DNA of 64,000 nt from positions 124,001 to 188,000 of the forward strand of contig NW_026516276.1 of NCBI RefSeq assembly GCF_025602895.1, read 5' to 3'. The DNA comes from Polychytrium aggregatum. Lineage: Eukaryota > Chytridiomycota > Chytridiomycetes > Polychytriales. The stretch's first letter is position 1; the number at the start of each line of letters is the position of its first letter. This document shows, one piece after another, positions 46,480-57,500 of the stretch. A model generated the notes under the pieces. That model did no database searches. It was given only the letters and a program-made list of their open reading frames with translations, and was not told the DNA's origin. The translations under genes and the position numbers were made by a program.

Positions 46480-47412
46480 CTAGAACAGGGCAAGAGCACC
46501 CAGAACAGAGAGCAGCAAGGCAGCACCAAAAGTCACGGTATGGGCGTCGGACTTGCTGGCGGCGGCCGTGGGAGAGCTGACGGAGGCAACTGCGGAGGGA
46601 TGGTGAGATGAAATTAGTGACGGATCTGGCAAGAGCAGCTCCAGCCAGGCATGTTCTGGGCACATCGCACCGCATCGCACGAGGGCGCCGATTATCGATG
46701 CCGTCTTTCCAAGCCAATTTGCCAGACCCAGCCGCGTCAAAGAAATCTTACTTGAAACCTGAACAGACGACGAGTTGGCAGAGGCAGTGGGCAGAGTTGC
46801 AGAGGTAGTCAGAGCTGCCGAGGCAGCGGATGTAGGGGCACCGGCCGAGGTGGCAATGGGGGCAACACCAGAGCTGGCAGCCGAAGAAGCTCCGGCAGGG
46901 GCAGAGGCAGGGGCCGGAGCAGCAGCGGGGGTGAGAACGATTGAGGTAAAGATGTCAAAGTTGGGCATGCCCGGGACGATGGCGCCCTGGAAGTGGATGT
47001 TGCCGCTGACAGACGCAGGCGGGTTCCAGGTGAAAGTAGTGCCGGCGTTCTTGATATCGGCGGTGGAATGGGTCAGCCATGCAGTGGGATCGCTGCCAGT
47101 GCACTCGGGCATGGAGCGGAAGCCGCTGCCGATCTGCCAGGTGCCGACACGGGTGGTGCCATCATCGAGGGTGGCATAGAGCAGCACACCCTTGAAGGTA
47201 CCGCTGCCCTGGACGGTGATGGTGATGGGCGAACCAGGGGTGTATTGGCCCGAGGAGGCCGAGAGACTGAAGCCCGAGGGGCTCTGGGTGAAGCCCATGC
47301 CCATATGGATGGTGGTGGCATCGGCGTCGCAGGTGCCGGCGCCGGTGGGATAGGCGAAGGTCGAGACGGCCGAGGCCAGGACGAGAGCAAAGGCAGAGAG
47401 GAGCTTGACCAT
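46480..47412 (-). CDS. Secreted Reeler-domain protein with GPI-type C-terminus
   Basis: Two exons in phase: 47412-46752 and 46589-46480; 256 aa. The signal peptide is MVKLLSAFALVLASAVSTFA. One Reeler-like beta-sandwich follows: CDADATTIHMGMGFTQSP, GQYTPGSPITITVQGSGTFK, GVLLYATLDDG, TWQIGSGFRSMPECTG, TWLTHS-like AWLTHSTADIKNAGTTFTWN, and FDIFTSIVLT. A ~90-residue Ala/Ser/Thr/Pro stalk leads to a terminal hydrophobic tail (VTFGAALLLSVLGALALF) with no basic stop, as in GPI-anchored proteins. Reeler domains occur in reelin, spondins and insect defence proteins; in fungi the role is unknown. A surface or wall position is inferred from the architecture. Confidence 0.82.
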   Translation of the reverse strand: MVKLLSAFALVLASAVSTFAYPTGAGTCDADATTIHMGMGFTQSPSGFSLSASSGQYTPGSPITITVQGSGTFKGVLLYATLDDGTTRVGTWQIGSGFRSMPECTGSDPTAWLTHSTADIKNAGTTFTWNPPASVSGNIHFQGAIVPGMPNFDIFTSIVLTPAAAPAPASAPAGASSAASSGVAPIATSAGAPTSAASAALTTSATLPTASANSSSVQVSSKISLTRLGLANWLGKTASIIGALVRCGAMCPEHAWLELLLPDPSLISSHHPSAVASVSSPTAAASKSDAHTVTFGAALLLSVLGALALF

Positions 47413-47924
47413 GGTGAATGTGGGCGATGCAAAGGAGTGCAGGATGATGCGAAGGGAGAAGTGCGACGCAGACGGCAGGAGGAGGACACCGACCGCAGGT
47501 GAATGTGATGCGGACAGGAAGATGGGTGCGATGCGATGCGATGCGGACAGGAAGACGGATGCGATGCGATATCGGAGCGAGCCCAAGAAGGCAGGTGCGC
47601 GCACACACGCGTCGCGTCGGCGCGGTGCCACACACGCTCTCTTGCCATTGCGACAGCCAGAGGCGCACTGGCTGCGCAGAGCCCCTGTGCGCCCCTTGCG
47701 TCTCTGCCCTCTGTGTTTGGCGGACAGACGCGTCGGCCACGTTGTGCCGATTTGCTGAGCCACGTGCGGGAACTCCCAGGAGGGGCGGACCTGTGCCACC
47801 GTGGCCCGACCATCAAATGCAGAGGTGCGAGGGACGGTTGTTGCGGTGGCCGCATGTATTGGTTCCGCTGCCGACCATGAAGCGAAGCAATGGAGCTGCA
47901 GGAGCGCCCTGCTCCTGCCATCGC
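47413..47924. promoter_or_regulatory. Upstream region of the Reeler gene
   Basis: 512 bp between the Reeler start (-) and the stop of the next gene (-). GATGCGATGCGATGCGGACA-type short repeats (GATGC and GGACAGGAAGA units) occur at ~47507-47570. No coding exon is supported. Confidence 0.5.
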
Positions 47925-50900
47925 TTACAGACGCGGGCGGGGCACCGCCGGCAGAGAGCCGCTCCTCCGTTGCGCATCGCGCACAAGCTCCAGATACCAG
48001 CCGATGCACTGTGTCTTGCGTGTATAGTCCAATCCGTCTTGACTCGCAATGGTATCGAAGAGGAACCGCCACAGCGTTGATGCCGGAGCCTGGGTCGGGG
48101 ATATGGCGCCTTCCTCGCCGCCGCCAGCATCCCGCATGACCCACAAGCGTAGCGCCGACCATCTCTGGAGGAGGCTACGGGCCCGATCTGCGTCCTCAGC
48201 CGCCGTCCACTCGACAGCCGGGTCGTGACTGCTGTCTTCCAACAGAAGATTCAACGATCGAGGAAAGGCCTCATTGTCGCCAAGCATTACCCAGCGGATG
48301 GCTTCAAGCAGCGGGACAAGACATCGTGGGCGGATGTGTCGGATCTGATCAATCAAGACCATGCACAACTGCTCAAATCGATCCGGAGGCTTGGTCGATG
48401 CACCGGCGGGTCCGGAACTGGAGGGGCCCGAGGGCAGGGTCGCGGCGCCCTCAGTCAATGCAGTATTCAACTGACCCGAACGGACAGTTTCCGTTTTCGG
48501 AGCCTGTCCCAGATTCGACAATTCGGGCCGAGAGTTGTACTCTGGGATGGCAGGTGTGGCGACGGACTCGGGTGCGGTCACAGACCCGGAACAAGTCGCC
48601 ATTCTGGCTTCGGTCACGGCTTCGATGAGAACGAGAATACACTGTAGGGATAGCACATCGCTTGTGCTCTCGGTCGCAAGTTGGTGGGCTGGTGCGTTCG
48701 GTGCTGGGGCCTCATCCATGCCATGTTCGGAATGCTGCAGAATATCGCTGGCAATGCGGACAGGGTCGGCAAGGATATAATCTTGACCATCGTCTAATTC
48801 TTCCTCGGGCTGATCTTCGGCGTCCAGATGGTCGGGGGAATCGTCGTCCATGTCATCCTGGGCCGTCAGGCTTTTTCTAGTGAGAGCCTTGCGACTGGCC
48901 TGGCTTTGCCGGGAGAGCGTCGAAATAGAGACAATGATACTCCGAAAGCATCCACGCAGAAGCTCCAAGTCCACGGGATCCGGAAAGTGCTGATAATTTG
49001 GACAGCTGTCAGCATAGGCTTGAACACAAGGCGGCCTTGATCCTCATGCGTATCCTTCGGAGGATCTTCACTCATCCGAGTGAGCACCAACATACACATG
49101 CCGACAAGTGTGTGCCAGCATAGTCATCTTTCCATGAAGCAGCCTACCTCGAGCAGGGTACGGCAGTACCACATGGTAAACTCGCCAATGAACCGAACCC
49201 GTTCATTCCAGAGTCTCGAGTTCTCGATTAGCTTGGTCTTTGAGAGCCGCCAGCACATTTCGGAGACAACGCCAACACAGACCATATGACTCGCCTCGAA
49301 AAGCTCAGTCAGCTCGCTGGCTTGGCGACTGCGATCGCCCATCGCCATGGCAGATCCAGGCGGCCGACTACACACAATGTACGGAGACATTTGTGGGAGG
49401 AGTTGGTGCAAGAGCACATCGTCGCTTATAATTGGCAGCAGAGCCCGCACCAATTGTTGGTAGAACAGCAGCCGGCAACGATGCACGACACAGTTGCTAA
49501 CTAACCATCACATGGCATCAAGAAATCAACTGGTCAGTACGAATCTTACGATATTCCTGCCAAGGAATATATAGTGCCGCTTCTTGGCTGAAGCTTACCG
49601 CCAGATCCGCGATATTCGGGCGTCAGTCCATCCATCATTGCCTCGAATGGCGTTGCCTGGCGAACAGAGCGGCCCGCAGCCTTGATATTCCTGGCGACGA
49701 TCCAGCGCGTAATTTCGGAGAAGGTGTGGTTCCAGGACGGGAACATGCTTGATCCGAAACCGGTCGCAACAAAGTGAAGGTGATAGAAACACTCGAGAAT
49801 CGTTGTGAAAATTTGGTGCTGAAGCTCTGCCCATTTGGCGCTGGCTCTCATGCGCAGGCGATTTCTATGAAGACTGGACTGCACATATTGCTCAGATATG
49901 TATGCCACCGCAAAAAGGAGTGTTTTGAGAATCTGCATGGTACCGACGAGCGCTGGATTGTCTGATGGGATGCAAGGGTAGTGAGTCGAAACTATCAAAC
50001 CCGCACAGGATGCACTGAGTCTTTGCCCGGTCCCCGCTGGAAACACGCTCACCAGCCACTTGATCGAGGGATGCTATATTCGCCGCCCAGTCTTCTGCTG
50101 TGGAGCGGCATTTGTTGCGGATGCTTGAGAGACATTGCGACAAGGTCACATATTATGAGTTTGATATCGTCGTTTCGTCGAGCACAGCTGCTGGCGTCGC
50201 CAGAGGAGTCATTGGCACAATACGCAAGCGAGCGAATGTCAACTCACGTTTCGAAGACCTTGACGAGGCCAGCGAATGACGGAGGCTCTTCTTCGTGGGA
50301 AAAATAGATAGTTGCCAGCATGTCTGCGAGCGCCCGCGTCATCGTCGGGATTGCTGAAAAGTTTGCAGAATACAGGTCTCTATCGGATTTTTCAAGAACA
50401 ATGTCGTAGTGTCGGAATCGTTCGGCAGAAATACTTCCGTTTCCTGTGGACAGGCGCTTGGTGTCTCGGAGATGACCAGAAAGCTCGAGAAAAAAGCCAG
50501 GCGGAAGCCCAAGTGTCATCGGAGACTCAAAAATGAAGCGTGCACCAAGATCCGTGATGGTCTGAGCGGAACACAGCGATGCGTCAGCTCATGGCCGCCA
50601 AAAGGGCGTTTGCGCGTTCACTACGACTTTGGATGCATGATAGACATCGACTCTCATTCGCCTGATAATCGCAATGTACAAGTGACTGGGCGATGCTGGA
50701 CAAACCTCTAAATCGTCGAACTGCGGCGGCGCAAGACGAGGGATATACACGTTCTCCAGTTGGGTCATTCCATATCCAATCGATTCCTGGAGAACATCTA
50801 CAGATATAAAGTGGTCTCAGACTGTGTTGATCGATAGGTGCGATCCGAGTGTCCGCTGCGCCGCATCTGGAACGGCCGAGCGGATGACAAGACAGTCCAT

Positions 50901-53900
50901 GATGAGCAATGCAGTCATGGTTGGAGTACAGACAACTCCGCCAGCTCATCTTTCCGTCTCTGTTCGTCTCGGCGCACACTCGTGAGGCTTGAAAAAGTGT
51001 CTCAAGAATTATCTGGTCGACTCGCTTCATAGTCTTGCTTGGTTCCTTGGACATGCTCGTCATCCTTTTGCGGCCCCGTCTAAAACCATAGAGTTTTAGT
51101 GGTGAGTGTGCCTTTTTTAGGATCTACTCTCCCTCGGGGCTTACCTGAGTCCAACTAGAGCAAAAATCGCCATTGCCAACGTAAGAGTCGACTGTCGGTG
51201 GCTGGCTTCATTGTCGATCATGGGTGATATGGCACTATTGGATATGCTTTCGATGGCTCTAACAGCCCACGTTCGCATCGACTGCAATCCCGATACAGCA
51301 CCGCCGGAACTCTCACGATCCATGCTGTTCTGCGAGGTGACTAGCCAGTCCTGGAGCCTCCATTTCTTTTGCGACCGAGAATCCCGTTCTTGGCTCGGGA
51401 AAGCGTCGCCATGTTCCAGAGTCTCTTCAAATAATGATGACACCAGCAGACCACGCCTAATAAATCCATCGGCCGACTCCTGGTAAAGCTGAGCCACGTC
51501 GGATCCGGTATTGACGCGCGAAAACGTGTCGACGACAATCATCGAAAGCTGTATGCTTTCCTCGGGATCCGCACGAGCCATGAAAAAGGCCAGGGCCGAG
51601 GCCAGAGCTTCTAACTGCTTGATGCTGGAGATGTGAAAACGCAACGCCGCTGTGGATGTAAGTACGATGAACAATAGAGCTATACGAATCTCGGGAATTG
51701 AGCCGCAGCTCAACCCGGAGGCTCCACGTTGGTAATTTGACCAGCATCGATCATCGGGTATACACAGAATTGGCGAGGTCCACCATCACGAATACGTACT
51801 CGGGCATGGTCGGCGTCAGGGCAAGCGAGGATTTGATGCGATTGAAATGATGACCGCCACTTTGAGTTTTAGCTGTGCCCACAGCCACAGTCACAGCCAT
51901 GACCGTTGTCACGGCAGCATCATAATCATGAGTGGGTGGTTTCTTGATCGATTGCCACATCAAACCTACACTTGCTACCAATCGCAGAGGAGTGTTGGGC
52001 AGACCACCAAGCCGGTCAGCGCCAACAGCTTCTCCGACTTCCCTGCGTCCACCTACCAAGGAAGATCAGTAGAAAGCGCACAAACGCCGACATGACAGGG
52101 ACCAATTCTTCCTGGATCACATGCGGTGCAAAGACACTCGAGTTGGCAATGTCCTCAAAAACATCGACGTTCTGGACATCGTCTGGAGGTTGGATGGAGG
52201 GAACGAGCGATCAGTTGGATCACGCAGCTGCGATCATACCATCTACTGAGCTAGGTCATAGTCCTTACCTGTTTTTTGAAGGTATCCAGTCCAGACATTG
52301 AGCAGATGGATCAAGCCTTGAGCTTCGGTTTGGCCCGGAACCATTGTCCACTCGGTCCATCGATCATGCAACAGCACCGCCACGTCCCGAGAAAACCACT
52401 TGGTTGGAAGCTGTCCTATATACTGTGCGAGAAGTTCCAGATTCAAAACGGCCTGGAAGTGTGCAATCCACACAAACAATGCAGGAATAGATCCCAGGCG
52501 TCAGTAAATGGTCTCTAATCAGTGCGGCAATAGTGTTACTGGCGGTAGCGTCGAATTCGAAAGCTTTGCCGATCGTTGACATCTGAAGCCTCGGCAAGTG
52601 CACTTGACATACCGACACGGTGCCCCCGAGATAGCGAGCCATCACTATGGACCAGCTGCTGGAAGCAAGGTCCGCCAGTTTGTCGACATCGGCGACGGAG
52701 AGCTTGGCCGTGGATTTAGAGCCGGCGATCCAGCCCTGTTGACGAAGGCCATGGAATCGAATGGTCTCAAGAATATCTTGAACGGCCACGTTGCAGGGAA
52801 TCTGACTGGCGGTGCGGAGAACCGAGTGACAGTCAGCCAAGCTCGACTCATCTCATGGCTGTCACCGACAGCCGTCGTCAAGCACAACCACAGCGGGCAG
52901 GTGCCGCAGAGTCGACTCAAGCATGTCCGATTGGAAATGCTCGATAGCGCCTTACCGCCCAGTGTCCTCTGCGACCACAGACTCGACTTGCAGATTGATA
53001 TCCGAGAAGCATCGATGCCACAATCCTGGGGCCAGTGAGGTGCGCTCTGTGTCCATGATGGCCAGTTGCTGCGGACGAGAGATCGTTCGTCAGTGTTGCA
53101 CTGTGTGGGAGCGGGAAGCTGAACATCAAGTCTGGGCGCCGTTGCAAGCACACCGAGCGGATCGCACTTGCAGCAGTTCCGAGATCACACCTTGGCTTGG
53201 ATCTTGGCGACAATCCGCTCCAGGACTGCTCGGGTTGTGATGCAATCCCCAACCTCGAATACGCGAGATGGAGCTGTGGGGAGAAAATAGGCAATATACA
53301 GACAGACCAACCAGAAAGTCTCGATTGCCTCAGCATTGGGCTTTGCTCGATCGCTCCTGCCGATGATTTGATCAAGTTGAAAACGTGAGCTCATGGGACC
53401 GTCAGCTCTCTCGGCAAGCGATGCGAGGCATTGCGCACTTACAGGTCATTCCCCATCGCAATCGATGCCCATGATCCTTTTTCCAGACACTCTTCGACAG
53501 ATGCCCAGCTCAAATCTGTCGAGTCAGTGATATCGAGGACGTTTCCGAGATGCGGTAGAGAAATCGGATCAACTGCAAACACCAGGGCCGCCGAGACAAC
53601 GGATGGTGGCTCTGCAACCCGAAGAAATGTGATTCAGTGAGTGCATATCGCCATCCTATAGATGTGTATCGCCGAGCGACCGAGCCATCTCGGATGAACG
53701 CTCGGCAAGAGCCACAAGAGCTCGTTTGCCCACCTTTGATCAAAGTCTCGCTGTCGGCGCTGGTTTTCAGGTGCATCAACGGCCTCAGCACCCGGGCGAG
53801 ACCCTGGAGCCGACCATGCTGCAGGGTCGTGACAAGATTCCAGATGCCAGCCCGGATGCTGGGCGGAACATGGGCCGAGATGCAGTCATTGAATGCCGGA

Positions 53901-54480
53901 ATCATGGGAGGATATGCAGAACGCGGGGTGGACGAATAGAGAGGTGGCCTGTGAGAGACCGAGGCTCGATGCGCAGGTATCGGATGCGGCCTGAATGCAG
54001 AGGATGGTGGACAGGAGCGAGGCCGGATTCTGGCGACCAGGGCGGGCCTTGAGGGTGTCGATCGTGACGGTGCATGTGAAAGCCCCGCGGCATGTGGATG
54101 GAAGCGCGATGGGCGATCCTTCCCAAGAGCAGAGCATCTGACACATGCAGACGGCTCGAGTCGATGGCCCGCTGAGGTGGTGTGTTGTCGGGACGATGGA
54201 GCAATCCAATGTTGCTCACGATCTTCAGCTGACAGCCTGAGTATACGGCTCGCGGCTCACCATCAGTTGTTCCTCGCCCGACGTCCTTCTCCCTCATCTG
54301 CGAAATGCGCTATTACACAGACTGCATCTGCGGCGGCTCGCTGGTGTTCGCCATGTCCACTCGTTCTACGCAGCTTCTTACTCACCCAGGGCACTGCACG
54401 CCAGGCCCATCCTGGATGATGCGACCAACAGCAGTGTATGCTGGCTGTATATTGAGGCAGCACGCTCTCAAGTAACACCT
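47925..54480 (-). CDS. Large helical protein, possibly PEX8-like, with PTS1-type end
   Basis: A chain of exon-like blocks lies on the minus strand. Those with convincing protein are ~53905-53720, 53610-53452, 53390-53212, ~52830-52600, ~52480-52270, ~52180-52085, ~51700-51145, ~49990-49610, ~49470-49150 and 48989-47925 (stop). Encoded segments are alpha-helical and soluble, e.g. FWLVCLYIAYFLPTAPSRVF, LLAQYIGQLPTKWFSRDVAV, LEALASALAFFMARADPEES, LTELFEASHMVCVGVVSEM, HFPDPVDLELLRGCFRSIIV and STLWRFLFDTIASQDGLDYT. The exon pattern and phrases like FEASH...V and the final WYLEL resemble fungal peroxin PEX8 as I recall it. The last three residues, Pro-Arg-Leu, fit the PTS1 consensus, also a PEX8 trait. 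The start and several joins are unresolved; a HEAT-type scaffold is the alternative. Confidence 0.5.
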
Positions 54481-54511
54481 TCCCAAGTAGCCCCCCCCCT
54501 TCCGATGACTC

Positions 54512-57500
54512 CTAATACTCGCCCCCAGCACTGCTGTCCACAATCGTCCATCCTTCGACGCCCTCCGCTTCTCGGCGGTCTCCAAGCACAGTTTTGCTGG
54601 AGTGGCCCTTCCGGAGCGGCTCCAGGAGATAGGTCTGTGCCGCAAGTTCGACCTCATCCAATGTCACAGCAAACAGCTGCTCCCGGCGACTGAATAGCAG
54701 ACGTGCGTTCTGGTCAGCTTCCTCGCAAAAGAACCTTGGGCCCCGATGCTACCGAATCGACTCGGTGTGCGCCTACCTTTGGCGGATGTGGTCCGTCACA
54801 CCGTACTTGAACAGTGTCATACTCTAGAAACATGGTATAAGAACGAGTTAGACGGTCACCCATCCGTGATCGCTGCTGGACAAACTGCACCGCTTACTTC
54901 GTCACCAGCATTGACAGGGGAGTCGACTTGGGAAAAGATTGACAGCTTGGCTTCATCGAGTTCCTGGTACCGTCGGCAGCGGTGGATTTAGCCAGCAGAT
55001 ATTCGTGACAAGATGCAACCAAGCAATCAATACGACTGGCGCAGGAGACTGATCCGTGATAGCGATCGTGATTGCAGCCCACAGCATGGCTAATCCGGCC
55101 GATGTGGCCAGCGCCTATGGCCTACGATCGATAGGGCAAACGCCGTGGGAAATGCGCGCCAAACGGCGTTGGACATACCCGCTGTCCGAGCGATTTTCTG
55201 ATATCGACAGCCCAGTTGATCGAGCTTTCGAACGCATCGAGGGTCCGCTTGGCGCCAGGGGGATCACGATACGAGTAGAAACTGAAGGTGCCGTCAAGAG
55301 CCGAGTAGCGGGCGCCGCCGCCATACGCGCCGCCTTTCTCGCGGATCTCTCGGTGCAAGAAGTGGGTCGTCATCAACGACGCAAGAATCTGTGTGGCAAG
55401 GCAGACGTGAATATGGCGACTCTGATGGTCGTTGGGCTGCGGGACGGCCGATAGCATTCGGCGCACACCCATACCTGGAGCGATGGCGAGTCTTTGTGGA
55501 CCAGAGGAACACCGAGGAATGTCTGAGCGGCAAAGTTGATGGGATAGGGCAGGGCAATCAAGGTGTTGCGGTACTTGGGTACAAACGGGATCTAGACAAG
55601 ATAGCGATTGAGCGATGTCAGCACGGGGAAGCTGCCGCCTTGTCAAGGCCACGTATTCTTGGGGCATGGCAGGGAGTGCAGCGCTCGAAAGGAAGCAAGA
55701 AGCATCAAACCCAATGGCTCGCGCCTCAATCGAGAAACTTCATCACCTGTGCTCCTGTCCGTTCGAAAGCATTGCTATGGAGTTTGAGTCGATCGACAAG
55801 CTTGATCAACTGCCGTTCGTGGGTCGGCTGATCTTGAGGACTCAAAACGACAGCCGCACGGCTTGTCTCAGACTCGTTCAAGACGAATTCAGAGATCCTC
55901 TGGGTCGTGGCGCAGAGAGTTGTCGGAATCGGGCTCAGCATCAACACACATGCCCTCACTCGAATCAGCAGCCGATCAGCCGGGCTTCCGGAGTGTCAAT
56001 TGCGGGCGAGCGATTTTCTTACCTTGAGAGAATCCGAAACGCCCTGGATGTCCTCCGGCGACTTTGCCGCAAGCGAGTTCAAGAACTCTGCCTGCGAGAA
56101 TCCCCCCGTGAGTTCATTCAACCACGATGCTCGGGTCATTGTTGCCTCCGCCCATGACATGGCGATGCCGTGGCCGTTCTCAACGATGGAGCTGGCATAG
56201 TTGCTTTGCGCCAGCCGAATGTTGGTCATGAGTCTCTCGGTGTCATGCCAGTTGGTGTTCTGGATGACTTCACAGAGAAGATCATACGAGGATGAGATGT
56301 TGGAAGAAAGTGACGAAGTTGCCACCAAGATATCCTCATGTGACGTTGTGAGACTTTGCGGGCTAGCGTGCGCCGTGTACGACGCCTCGATGCCGCCGGT
56401 CAGAAGGCGAATCTGCTCGTCCAGCTCGGCAAGCGACTTGTTCGTGGTTCCCGTTTTGCCCAAGGCCTACATTAGTTTCAAGGGGAGTGTAAAAATGAGA
56501 GTCAGTCTCGACGGTGCGATCCGAAACGGAAATTCATGGGTCGACGCTGGTTAATCGCAGTCGAAGAGAGATTGCATGTGAGCGCGTGGGTGTGCGAATG
56601 TGTGTGGGAGAAGGAGAGGACGCTTACCATGCAAAACAACGGCAGGTACGATTTGAGCTCTTCGGGAAGGCGCAAAAGCGACTTTGCGAGATTCACATAT
56701 GAAACCCTGTTGGTGTCGGTTGTCCGCCACTGCACAGGGAGTCCTGCCACACTCGCATGTTTGGGGGGGTACGTTTTGCCCTGGGGTGAGATGTCCTTGA
56801 CGGTCAAGGTCGGCAGACATGATAGATCTATGCGAACGATGAGTCAGTAAACAGAGTTCCCCGGACCAAAAACCACCTGGGCACAACAGACCAGCGAATC
56901 TGTCAAATATCATGCACGAACACGGCCTCCAGAGCGGTTTACCTTCGGTTTCTTCTTGCTTCTTGAGCAGCTCAATTCCGTCGCTGTATATCTGTGCTTT
57001 GTCGGCCTTGGTCAAGGCTGCAAGCTTTCTTTCCAGGCGATTGGCCTCTTCTTGCTCCTGCTCATCGACGAACGACTCCTCGGGTTGCTGTGTTTCGGCG
57101 ACACATACCAATATGGTTATACACAGGTGCTCGGGCATGCAGGAATGCTTACATCAAGTCCAAACAGTCGTCCAGCAGATAATATTGCGTGGCAAGGGCA
57201 TACCATGACCAAGGTGAGGCGATGAGGGTTGTCGATGAAATATCGGCGGATCCTACTCTCAAAGAAACCCGGTGTCGCGGCCTCGCGCCGGAGTTGATCG
57301 ATATACTGGAGAGCGGGTGCACAAGTAGCGGGTGCGCAGGGGGTGGATTGACATGGTAGATATCGAGATAGACGGGGGCGACGCTGTTAGAGACCGCAGA
57401 AACATCGTCTCCAGAGAGCGATTTGTGGGGGGGTTCTCACCTTTGAAAATTCCATAGCCTCGATGGGATCGCCACCATGAATCCAGTGTCCGATGATCGC

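Noticed and set aside
46480-48162. 560-codon minus-strand frame
   Set aside because: Only the portion from ATG 47412, spliced at 46752/46589, is the Reeler protein. The upstream half is promoter and overlaps the next gene's last exon in another frame.
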